Source of the DNA: Oscillospiraceae bacterium
GTDB lineage: Bacteria; Bacillota; Clostridia; Oscillospirales; Ruminococcaceae
DNA: 64,000 nt
Direction of reading: 5' to 3'
Assembly (NCBI GenBank): GCA_020054675.1
Contig: JAIHAL010000008.1
Location: forward strand, 124,001 to 188,000
Shown here: piece after piece, positions 1 through 7,282 of the stretch
Layout of the letters: the number at the start of each line of letters is the position of its first letter
How positions within the stretch are numbered: the first letter of the stretch is position 1
The notes under the pieces: model-generated
Database searches by the model: none
What the model was told of the DNA's origin: nothing
Seen by the model: only the letters and a program-made list of their open reading frames with translations
Made by a program: the position numbers and the translations under genes

Positions 1-1889
1 TCCAGTTCGGCAATTTTAAGCAAGGGGAGGCCGTGCTGCCTTTCGCCGAAAAAATCCCCACAGCCGCGCAGCTTCATGTCCTGTTTTGCAATTTCAAACC
101 CGTCGGAGGTGGATGCTATGATTTTCAGCCGCTCCCTTGCTTCGGCGGAAAGATTGTCTGTCAAGAGTACGCAATAACTTTTATGTGAGCCTCTGCCGAC
201 TCTGCCCCGCAATTGATGGAGCTGGGAAAGTCCGAACCGGTCGGCATTTTCAATCAGCATTATGTTTGCGTTGGGAACATCCACTCCGACCTCGATTACC
301 GTTGTGGAAACAAGCAGGCGTATCCTGCCCTCCTTGAAATCCGACATAATTTTTTCCTTTTCGGACGGCTTCATTTTCCCATGCAAAAGCCCGACTTCAA
401 AGCCTGAAAAAATCTTTTTTATTTCCTCCGCGTATGATTTAGCGGCTTTTAAACCCTCTGTTAATTCATTTTCTTCAATCATTGGGCAGACCACATATGC
501 CTGCCTGCCTTCAGAAAGCTGTTTTTTGACAAATCCAAATGCCCTTTCGCGCAATTTTCCCATTACGGCATAGGTTTCAACGGGAAACCTCCCCTTTGGC
601 AGTTCGTCAAGAATGGAAATATCCAAATCCCCGTAAACGATAAGCCCCAGAGTACGCGGAATTGGCGTTGCGGAAATGACAAGCCTGTGCGGGCTTTTGC
701 CCTTTCCGGAAAGGCTTGCCCTTTGCATTACCCCGAACCTGTGCTGTTCATCCGCTATCACAAGCCCTAAATTTTTAAATTCCACCGAATTTTGTATAAG
801 CGCCTGAGTTCCCACCGCAACGGAAAAATCCCCTTGCGAAATGAGCTTTTTTATTTTTTCTTTTTCTTTTTGGGAAACACTTCCGGTCAAAAGGCATACA
901 TTAACTCCAAGCGGCTCCAAAAAGGAGCGCAGGGTGTTGAAATGCTGTGCCGCAAGGATTTCAGTCGGAGCCATAAGCGCGCTCTGGCACCCGTTTTTGT
1001 GGGCAAAATAGCAAATCGCAGCCGCAACGGCAGTCTTTCCTGAACCGACATCGCCTTGCAGCAGCCTGTTCATAGGGATTTCGGAGCACATATCCGAAAC
1101 CGCTTCATTTATTGCCCTTTTTTGCGCTCCGGTAAGTTCAAAAGGTATTGAATCAAAAAATTCGTCTATTTCAAGCCTTTGCATTTTGAATCCGGTACGC
1201 GAACGGTTTTTGCGTTTTAAAAACAGCATCCCTATCTGCAAAATAAAAAGCTCATCAAAAGAAAGCCGTTTTTTTGCAAGAGAAAGCGCCCTTTCGTCCT
1301 CCGGAAAATGTATGTTCTCAAAGGCATAGGAAAGAGTGCAAAGCAAATTTTCGCTTTGCACTTCCTTTGGAAGATAATCATACATCCCGTCAAGGCACGA
1401 AAGGGCGCTTTTTATGTTCAGCCGTATAATCCCCTCCGAAAGTCCTGCCGTAAGGGGATATACAGGCACAAGCTTTTCCCTTTGCTCCGCCGGTATAAAG
1501 GTCGGCGAAATGATTTCCTTTGAAAGAAGGTTTCCTGAAACTTTTCCGTAAAAGATATAGCTTTTACCCTCGCCAAGAGCGTCATAAGCATAGCGGTTGT
1601 TGAAGAAAACCACCTTAAAATCGTTTTCTCCGTCGCTTGCAAGAACCTTGTAAAGCTTTATTCCGTTTGCCGTTGCTTCGGGGAATTTTTTCTTGACCAC
1701 GCCTTCCACTGCCGTGCGCAAGTCATTTTCCGCCTGCGAAATCTTTACGGGGCTTGAATAATCCACATATCCCCTCGGAATATGCCAAAGCAGGTCGTAT
1801 ATGGTATAAATCCCAAGCTTTGCATAAAGTTCCGCACGCTTTTCCCCAACGCCTTTTAAATATTTTACCGGAGAAAACAAATCCGCCAT
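1..1889 (-). CDS. recG: ATP-dependent DNA helicase RecG (partial, C-terminus beyond left edge)
   Basis: RecG is a branched-DNA helicase acting on stalled replication forks and recombination intermediates. Reading leftwards from ATG 1889, the protein begins MADLFSPVKYLKGVGEKRA, matching the RecG wedge domain, which opens with a helix-hairpin-helix-like 'KGVG' segment. Superfamily 2 helicase sequence follows, including the region of motif I near 1040-1070. About 629 codons are present. The family is usually about 680 residues, so only the last part is missing. It starts 15 bases after the fakA stop, in the same order as Bacillus (asp23-like, fakA, recG), and is probably co-transcribed. Identification is firm. 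Confidence 0.95.
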   Translation of the reverse strand, partial: MADLFSPVKYLKGVGEKRAELYAKLGIYTIYDLLWHIPRGYVDYSSPVKISQAENDLRTAVEGVVKKKFPEATANGIKLYKVLASDGENDFKVVFFNNRYAYDALGEGKSYIFYGKVSGNLLSKEIISPTFIPAEQREKLVPVYPLTAGLSEGIIRLNIKSALSCLDGMYDYLPKEVQSENLLCTLSYAFENIHFPEDERALSLAKKRLSFDELFILQIGMLFLKRKNRSRTGFKMQRLEIDEFFDSIPFELTGAQKRAINEAVSDMCSEIPMNRLLQGDVGSGKTAVAAAICYFAHKNGCQSALMAPTEILAAQHFNTLRSFLEPLGVNVCLLTGSVSQKEKEKIKKLISQGDFSVAVGTQALIQNSVEFKNLGLVIADEQHRFGVMQRASLSGKGKSPHRLVISATPIPRTLGLIVYGDLDISILDELPKGRFPVETYAVMGKLRERAFGFVKKQLSEGRQAYVVCPMIEENELTEGLKAAKSYAEEIKKIFSGFEVGLLHGKMKPSEKEKIMSDFKEGRIRLLVSTTVIEVGVDVPNANIMLIENADRFGLSQLHQLRGRVGRGSHKSYCVLLTDNLSAEARERLKIIASTSDGFEIAKQDMKLRGCGDFFGERQHGLPLLKIAEL

Positions 1890-1904
1890 AAGGCGAAAAG
1901 CCTC

Positions 1905-3548
1905 CTATTCAACAGAAATAATATAATAATACACCGGCTGGCCGCCGTTTATAAGATTTATTTCCACCTTGTCGCCAAGCTTTGCTCTGAAAAGCTTTTC
2001 TGTATTCAAAGCGCTTTCCTCGGTTACATCCGCCCCATAAATAAGGGTTATAAATTCCGCGCCGTTTTTCATGAGCTTTCTTGTCAGCTTATATGCCGCT
2101 TTTGTGACATCATTTGACGAAAACGCAAGCCTGCCGTTTTCAAGGGCAAGTATTTCGCCCTTTTTAATGCTTCTGCCCTCATAGTCGGAATCCCTTGCCG
2201 CAAAAGTAACCTGTCCGGTCTGGACGCGCTCGATTGCCTTTGCCATGGCAACCCTGTTCTGATTGAAATCTGCATCCGGGTCAAAACTTAGCATTGCAGC
2301 AATTCCCTGAGGAATAAACCTTGTCTGCATAACACAAACCTGCCTGTCGGTCACAAGCTTTGATGCCTGTTCCGCCGCAAGGATTATGTTTTTATTGTTT
2401 GGCAGCACAAAAACAATTTCAGCGGGAGTTGCAAGAATTGCCCTTAATATATCGTCCGTAGAGGGATTCATAGTCTGCCCGCCGCGCACTATGCTGTCCG
2501 CTCCAAGGTCCTTGAACATATCCTCCACGCCTTTTCCGGCGCCGACCGCCACGAATCCGAATTTCTTTGACGGGGCCGCGGGAGTAAATTCTCCGCCCGA
2601 CTGCATGAGTTTTGTTTCACGCACCCTGTTTTCATGCTGGATGCGCATATTTTCTATTTTAAGGTTTGTGAGCATGCCGAAAAGCAATCCCTCTTCAAGA
2701 GCTTTTCCGGGATTGTCTGTATGCACATGCACTTTTATTATGTCGTTGTCGTCAACAACAACCACACAGTCGCCGATTGTTTCAAGGTATGCCCTAAGCG
2801 CAAGGGAATCCTTGCAGTCCTCTTTTTTCTGCACAAGAAATTCGGTGCAGTATGTAAAGGTTATTTCTTCATCATCGGCATTTCCGGCGGCGGAGCCTAC
2901 AACGGCCGCCTCCCTTTGTTCCGAAACAGCCTCCTGGACCTTTCCGCCCTTAAACACTTCAAGCATTGCCCTAAAAATCACGACAAGCCCCTTGCCGCCG
3001 GCATCCACCACTCCCGCTTTTTTAAGCACGGGAAGCATTTCCGGCGTCTTTTCAAGTGTTTTTTCGGCTTCAAGGCAAACCTGTTCCCAAAATACGGCAA
3101 CATCCTCCTCGGCTGCAATTTCAGCCGCCTTTACGGATGCAAGTCTTACCACGGTGAGGATTGTCCCCTCGGCGGGTTTCATAACGGCTTTATATGCCGC
3201 TTCTGAGCCAAGTTCAAGCGCCTTTGCCAAATCCGCGCAGGTCGCAGTCTTTTTTCCGGCAAGAGCCTTTGCAAATCCCCTGAAAATAAGCGAAAGTATT
3301 ACGCCGGAATTTCCCCTTGCGCCGCGCAGAAGCGCGGATGCCGCCACCTCCGCGACCTGATGTACCGGTGCTGAAGCGTCAAGGAGCCTAAGCTCCTTCA
3401 AAGCGTTTCCCATAGTCATTGACATATTGGTTCCCGTGTCCCCGTCAGGAACCGGATAGACGTTAAGCTCGTCTACCTCCCTTTTTTTATTCCCAATCAC
3501 AACTGCCCCGGATATCAAAGCGTCGCGGAGCATACTCCCTTTTACCAC
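1905..3548 (-). CDS. fakA: Fatty acid kinase catalytic subunit FakA (DhaL/YloV family)
   Basis: 547 residues. The N-terminal DhaL-type nucleotide-binding domain (about 1-200) contains NVYPVPDGDTGTNMS, the Asp/Mg-ATP motif of dihydroxyacetone-kinase-like proteins. The C-terminal half matches the DegV-like middle and tail regions of YloV. In characterised Firmicutes FakA phosphorylates fatty acids held by a separate FakB (DegV) carrier for phospholipid synthesis; no FakB lies in this window. The start is taken as GTG 3548, behind AAAGGAATGA; an in-frame ATG at 3533 is possible. It is sandwiched between the asp23-like gene and recG. Confidence 0.93.
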   Translation of the reverse strand: MVKGSMLRDALISGAVVIGNKKREVDELNVYPVPDGDTGTNMSMTMGNALKELRLLDASAPVHQVAEVAASALLRGARGNSGVILSLIFRGFAKALAGKKTATCADLAKALELGSEAAYKAVMKPAEGTILTVVRLASVKAAEIAAEEDVAVFWEQVCLEAEKTLEKTPEMLPVLKKAGVVDAGGKGLVVIFRAMLEVFKGGKVQEAVSEQREAAVVGSAAGNADDEEITFTYCTEFLVQKKEDCKDSLALRAYLETIGDCVVVVDDNDIIKVHVHTDNPGKALEEGLLFGMLTNLKIENMRIQHENRVRETKLMQSGGEFTPAAPSKKFGFVAVGAGKGVEDMFKDLGADSIVRGGQTMNPSTDDILRAILATPAEIVFVLPNNKNIILAAEQASKLVTDRQVCVMQTRFIPQGIAAMLSFDPDADFNQNRVAMAKAIERVQTGQVTFAARDSDYEGRSIKKGEILALENGRLAFSSNDVTKAAYKLTRKLMKNGAEFITLIYGADVTEESALNTEKLFRAKLGDKVEINLINGGQPVYYYIISVE

Positions 3549-3575
3549 TAAAAATTCATTCCTTTCAAAGGCGCT

Positions 3576-3926
3576 TTAATATTTTATGCCGTCGACAAAA
3601 ACGTTTATTTTGGAAACCTGCAAACCTGTTTCTTCTTCCACCGCATAGCGCACTTTGTTAGCTATGCTTGACACCACCGCAGAGATGTTGGTGCCGTACA
3701 TAACGGTTATGTGCAGGTCTATGCAAAGCCTTTCCTTTGAAAAGCGAACGTGTACGCCCTTGTCAATACGGTTGTCTTTGTTGAAAAAAGAAAGAAGATT
3801 TTGCTTTGCGCCGCTGGAATTCATCCCCACAACGCCGAAGCAGTTTGTTGCGGCATGCCCCACAACAGCGGCAAGGTAAGCGTGGGAAATGGTTATAGTC
3901 CCCAGATGGTTTTCTATCTTTACCAA
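3576..3926 (-). CDS. Asp23/Gls24 family envelope stress protein (YloU-like)
   Basis: 116 residues, starting at TTG 3926 behind AGAAGGATGTGA. The sequence shows the typical Asp23 layout: an N-terminal 'G.I.IS..YLA.VVGHAA..C.GVVGM' block, a central hydrophilic insert, then beta strands and an amphipathic helix near the end. Members of this family are small cytosolic or membrane-associated proteins linked to cell-envelope homeostasis and, in some Firmicutes, to fatty acid kinase. It is the first gene of the operon with fakA and recG, 27 bases upstream of fakA. Confidence 0.9.
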   Translation of the reverse strand: MVKIENHLGTITISHAYLAAVVGHAATNCFGVVGMNSSGAKQNLLSFFNKDNRIDKGVHVRFSKERLCIDLHITVMYGTNISAVVSSIANKVRYAVEEETGLQVSKINVFVDGIKY

Positions 3927-3963
3927 GGCAATTCACATCCTTCTGCAAAGCATTTTATTTTTA

Positions 3964-3992
3964 ATTATACCACCGTGCTATGTTTTTTTCAA
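3964..3992 (-). promoter_or_regulatory. Sigma-A-type promoter for asp23-fakA-recG
   Basis: On the minus strand there is TTGAAA (3992-3987), a 17-bp spacer, and TATAAT (3969-3964), about 40 bases before the TTG start. It sits directly downstream of the terminator of the neighbouring lipoprotein gene. Confidence 0.65.
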
Positions 3993-4001
3993 CAAAAAAA
4001 T

Positions 4002-4032
4002 AAAAAGCCGGACCACTAAAAGTCCGGCTTTT
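4002..4032 (-). terminator. Rho-independent terminator of lipoprotein A (repeated copy 1)
   Basis: An 11-bp stem, AAAAGCCGGAC / GTCCGGCTTTT, with loop CACTAAAA (or its complement) and a T run on the minus strand. The same hairpin occurs at 6266-6295 and 7250-7278, with the same loop. Confidence 0.85.
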
Positions 4033-4036
4033 GGTT

Positions 4037-5059
4037 TTAATCTGTAACCGATGTTTCATTATGAATTTCAGATGATGTTGCTGCATCAGTAGAAGCCGTT
4101 TGCACGGGTGAGGTTTCAGAAGAGGTATCAAAAGATGATTCTCGTTCCTCTGAAATAAATGCATCATTTATTTCAGAATCGCTGCCTGAAAATATTGCAT
4201 CGATTTGTTCCTTAGAATAAATTTTATCCTTATCCGCTTTAATAAAATCAGATTTTTTAATTTTAAATTCGCGAACAAAATTAACAATATTAAATTCCGA
4301 CATGTTACGAACATTATCATTATTTTCTACAATAAAATTACCCACCCATTTTTCATATTCGTCGTCCGGAACCAATTGATGTGCAAAATCTGGAATATTG
4401 TAAAAATCAATTTCATAATAACTATTTTTAGATACATTTGTGTTTGTAGATATTTTCTTGCTTAACAAATTCGCCTCAATTGATAATTTTTCTCTATAAA
4501 GTTCTTCAGTATTAATTTTAGTTAAATATTCTTTTAATTTGCCGGAATCTATACCATTTTTTTCATAATCGGACATTGTATGCACAGCAAGCCAATCAGG
4601 AGTATAAATTTTATCATCAACCATTAAAGCAAAATCATTGACGAAAGCTCTATTAATTTCATCCTCATCATCAGAAAATATAGCATCAATTTGTTTAGAC
4701 GTATAAGATACTCCTTTATTTGCTTTTATAAAATCATCTTTTGAAATATTAAGTTCACGTACCGCATTATAAATATTGCATTCCCATTTATTACGTCCAT
4801 TTTCAAATTCAGACAGCCATTCATTAAATTTTTCTTTTCCGACTATTTCTGCAAGAAAAGTATCTGCGCCATAGAATATAGTCTTATATTTTGTACACAT
4901 TTCTTTTCGGGCATCTCCACCAACAGGCAATTCATTTTGCATTACAAATACCTTGGAATTAACCCCTTCAGAAGAAATATCGGATTGTATATTATTACTC
5001 TTGCATGCACTCAATATCATTAAAAATACGAACGTAAATAAAAATAATTTTATTTTCAT
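4037..5059 (-). CDS. Lipoprotein A with two internal repeats (function unknown)
   Basis: 340 residues. There is a lipoprotein signal peptide with lipobox LSAC and acylated Cys19, so it should be anchored on the outer face of the membrane. Two internal repeats are visible at about 70-142 and 225-302, each containing 'DFIKA', 'QIDAIFS' and 'EIN.AF'. After repeat 1 comes 'KIYTPDWLAVHT', which has a counterpart in lipoprotein B. The last 30 residues are a Ser/Thr/Ala-rich tail nearly identical to the tail of lipoprotein B. The start lies 11 bases after the M23 endopeptidase stop, so the two are probably one transcript. I do not recognise the family. A role as partner or immunity protein of the endopeptidase is only an inference from position. 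Confidence 0.8.
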   Translation of the reverse strand: MKIKLFLFTFVFLMILSACKSNNIQSDISSEGVNSKVFVMQNELPVGGDARKEMCTKYKTIFYGADTFLAEIVGKEKFNEWLSEFENGRNKWECNIYNAVRELNISKDDFIKANKGVSYTSKQIDAIFSDDEDEINRAFVNDFALMVDDKIYTPDWLAVHTMSDYEKNGIDSGKLKEYLTKINTEELYREKLSIEANLLSKKISTNTNVSKNSYYEIDFYNIPDFAHQLVPDDEYEKWVGNFIVENNDNVRNMSEFNIVNFVREFKIKKSDFIKADKDKIYSKEQIDAIFSGSDSEINDAFISEERESSFDTSSETSPVQTASTDAATSSEIHNETSVTD

Positions 5060-5070
5060 AAAAATTCTCC

Positions 5071-6048
5071 TTAATCAACAGTTGAAGTTTTCCCCAAAAA
5101 CGTTATGCCAGGAAAAAATTTTTGAGGATTTAAAGCATCCGCACTTGAAATTCCAGAGTTTTTTCCTTGATTATTCACATCAAAATGCAAATGAGTACCA
5201 TTGTATGGATTTGATGAGGTCGGTTTTGGCGAAACATCTCCAGTATTACCAACATACCCCACAATAGTCCCCTGCGCAATTTGACCAATAGTAACACTTG
5301 GTGAATCTTTCATATGTAGATATCTTACCTTTATTTTTTTGTTGGTATTTGTATCTATTGTATTGGTTTCAACAACAACATAATTTCCCGCTGTCGCATT
5401 TAATGCTTGAGAAACAACAACATTTCCTGCACTAACATTTCTAATAGCATCACCATATATGTAAGTATATCCATTTGTACTTATGATATCAATTCCATAA
5501 TGATCAGGTCTTTCAGATAGTTTATAGCCTGAAGAAATATACCTATTATCAGCTTCTGTAAACATATAACTCCATCCGCTTGAATTTATCGGCGCATTAG
5601 GGCTGTTCCAGACGGTATTTCCGTTTTTCTTAACTCTAAGCACGCTGTCGTCGCCAAGTTCAAGGCGATATGTGCCGGAGCCGTAAACATGAGTCCCCGC
5701 ATTCCACAAAGCAGTCATTGCACCGTTTTTTATGCCGTAAACTACAAAATTGCCGTCCGTTTGCATCATTGCCCTGTATGACGTATAATTTCCGCCATAA
5801 GTATTTGTATGCCAAAGCGCTTTTTGTGTGTCACTTTGGTAAATTACAAAATTCCCGTCTGTTTGCATCATAGCAAAATATTTTCCGTTTAATGATGTAA
5901 TTCGCATTCCACCAGACAAATATTCTCCCATGCTTAAATAATAGTTGCCTGCCTCAGCTTTTACCGCAACAGGATATGACAAGGCCGCAAGAAATAAAAC
6001 CAAAAAAGCAAAAACATAGACCATACGCTTTTTAACGAAAACCTGCAT
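5071..6048 (-). CDS. Secreted bulb-lectin / M23 metalloendopeptidase
   Basis: 325 residues from ATG 6048, which follows AAAGGAGAAATA; a longer reading frame upstream lacks a ribosome site. The signal peptide is about 1-31 (cut near VKA/EAG). Residues 35-150 form a B-lectin domain with two clear mannose-site motifs, QTDGNFVIY (62-70) and QTDGNFVVY (96-104), and a degenerate third. Residues about 180-315 form an M23 peptidase with H183..D187, RYLHM (His245), the GYVGNTGDVS turn and HLHFD (His286, His288), so the zinc site looks intact. The predicted job is cutting peptidoglycan cross-bridges outside the cell, with the lectin steering it to a glycan. It is transcribed with lipoprotein A downstream. 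Confidence 0.88.
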   Translation of the reverse strand: MQVFVKKRMVYVFAFLVLFLAALSYPVAVKAEAGNYYLSMGEYLSGGMRITSLNGKYFAMMQTDGNFVIYQSDTQKALWHTNTYGGNYTSYRAMMQTDGNFVVYGIKNGAMTALWNAGTHVYGSGTYRLELGDDSVLRVKKNGNTVWNSPNAPINSSGWSYMFTEADNRYISSGYKLSERPDHYGIDIISTNGYTYIYGDAIRNVSAGNVVVSQALNATAGNYVVVETNTIDTNTNKKIKVRYLHMKDSPSVTIGQIAQGTIVGYVGNTGDVSPKPTSSNPYNGTHLHFDVNNQGKNSGISSADALNPQKFFPGITFLGKTSTVD

Positions 6049-6179
6049 TTTTATTTCTCCTTTATTTTTATATTTTATTTGCCGCAATCGGCCGCCTTGC
6101 AGCAAAATAACCCAAAACAAATTTATTAAATAAAAATACACATTCCAAAGTCTTTAGTGAATCTTTCCTTTCTTCCCAT

Positions 6180-6207
6180 ATTATAGCACAATTATTTAAA
6201 ATGTCAA
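6180..6207 (-). promoter_or_regulatory. Promoter of the lectin-M23 / lipoprotein A transcript
   Basis: Minus strand: TTGACA (6207-6202), 16-bp spacer, TATAAT (6185-6180). The 42-nt shared box begins 9 bases upstream of the -35, exactly as at the lipoprotein B promoter. Confidence 0.75.
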
Positions 6208-6216
6208 TATGCATAT

Positions 6217-6258
6217 CCATTCTGTAACCTAATTGAAACCATTTTGTAATAATTTGCG
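6217..6258 (-). repeat. 42-nt shared upstream box, copy 1
   Basis: The stretch reading CCATTCTGTAACCTAATTG on the plus strand and continuing to TTTGCG is identical at 6217-6258 and 7201-7242. Each copy lies 9 bases upstream of a -35 hexamer and is backed by the same terminator hairpin. It is a candidate operator or UP-like element, although it may be conserved merely because the whole terminator-promoter segment was duplicated. Confidence 0.7.
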
Positions 6259-6265
6259 TCGCAAT

Positions 6266-6295
6266 AAAAGCCGGACCACTAAAAGTCCGGCTTTT
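6266..6295 (-). terminator. Rho-independent terminator of lipoprotein B (repeated copy 2)
   Basis: Same AAAAGCCGGAC / GTCCGGCTTTT hairpin as at 4002-4032, immediately after the lipoprotein B stop codon. Confidence 0.85.
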
Positions 6296-6299
6296 GGTT

Positions 6300-7115
6300 T
6301 TAATCTGTAACCGATGTTTCATTATGAGTTTCAGATGATGTTGCCGCATCAGTAGAAGCCGTTTGCGCGGGGGATGTTTCGGAAGATGTTTCTTCTTTTG
6401 TTCCCTTTGCGTCCTTGTTAAAAGTCAAATCCATTTGAAGGTACGAATTAAGCTTCTTTTCCAAAGCGTCAAGCGCCTTTGATGAAAACGGTATATCTTT
6501 GTAAAGCTCCATTTTTTCCTTTATAAGCTCCGGAGGAATTTCCTCGGCTTCATATGCTTGAATGGTATGGGTGTAAATCCACTGCGGGCTGTAAATTTTC
6601 CCGTTGTTTACAATTGAATACTCAGAAGCAAAATGCTCCATGATTTTAGCTTCATCGCGGGAAAGGAGGATTTCAATGCCCTCTTGCGTATATGCTCCGG
6701 GTATGTTTGATTCTTTGTAAAATTCCATTTCCTTTTCTAATACAGCGCGTATTTTTTCATCGTTTACATTAAACTTCATAATAAATGAATATAAATTAGG
6801 AGTGTTTAGCAAACTTGTAGGGGTTTCATCGACATTTGGCAATTCTTTAAGCCATTTATCAAAATTGTCAGCCCCAACTTCTTGTATAAATTCATTTGAA
6901 ATTGAAGTCAACACTTCATTGCATAGTGCAAAATACTGCTCACGCTCATCCCCACCGGATTCTTCTGACTGCTTGTCAAAAGGCTCCGGCATTGTCGCAT
7001 CAATTTCCTGCGCTTTTGAATCATCAATTTGACCACTTGCTTTTTCAGCCGGTTTACAGGATGCAAAAGAAATTAACACGACTATTAAAACAAAAAAATA
7101 AAAGATTTTTTTCAT
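6300..7115 (-). CDS. Lipoprotein B, paralogue of lipoprotein A (function unknown)
   Basis: 271 residues. The signal peptide ends in lipobox FASC with acylated Cys20. The body (about 75-190) aligns loosely with one repeat unit of lipoprotein A: 'GADNFDKWLKEL' resembles 'KEKFNEWLSEF', and 'KIYSPQWIYTHT' resembles 'KIYTPDWLAVHT'. Identity in the body is low. In contrast, the last 28 residues and the DNA encoding them, through the terminator, are nearly identical to lipoprotein A. It has its own promoter at 7163-7191. I do not recognise the family. Confidence 0.8.
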   Translation of the reverse strand: MKKIFYFFVLIVVLISFASCKPAEKASGQIDDSKAQEIDATMPEPFDKQSEESGGDEREQYFALCNEVLTSISNEFIQEVGADNFDKWLKELPNVDETPTSLLNTPNLYSFIMKFNVNDEKIRAVLEKEMEFYKESNIPGAYTQEGIEILLSRDEAKIMEHFASEYSIVNNGKIYSPQWIYTHTIQAYEAEEIPPELIKEKMELYKDIPFSSKALDALEKKLNSYLQMDLTFNKDAKGTKEETSSETSPAQTASTDAATSSETHNETSVTD

Positions 7116-7162
7116 AATGACACCCCTTAATGTTAAGATGCAATTATCCCCTGTATTACCAT

Positions 7163-7191
7163 ATTATATCATTCAGCTTTTTTAATGTCAA
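7163..7191 (-). promoter_or_regulatory. Promoter of lipoprotein B
   Basis: Minus strand: TTGACA (7191-7186), 17-bp spacer, TATAAT (7168-7163). Both hexamers match consensus. The shared 42-nt box starts 9 bases upstream of the -35. Confidence 0.78.
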
Positions 7192-7200
7192 TAAATCCAC

Positions 7201-7242
7201 CCATTCTGTAACCTAATTGAAACCATTTTGTAATAATTTGCG
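7201..7242 (-). repeat. 42-nt shared upstream box, copy 2
   Basis: Identical to 6217-6258 and at the same distance from its promoter. It lies between the promoter of lipoprotein B and the terminator of the metal ATPase gene. Confidence 0.7.
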
Positions 7243-7249
7243 CCGAAAT

Positions 7250-7278
7250 AAAAGCCGGACCACTAAAAGTCCGGCTTT
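7250..7278 (-). terminator. Terminator of the metal ATPase gene (repeated copy 3)
   Basis: Third copy of the AAAGCCGGAC / GTCCGGCTTT hairpin with the same CACTAAAA loop, 4 bases after the ATPase stop codon. Confidence 0.82.
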
Positions 7279-7282
7279 AAAA

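Noticed and set aside
2386-3360. Open frame of 324 codons on the plus strand opposite fakA
   Set aside because: Serine/phenylalanine-rich complement of a real gene with strong domain evidence on the other strand.
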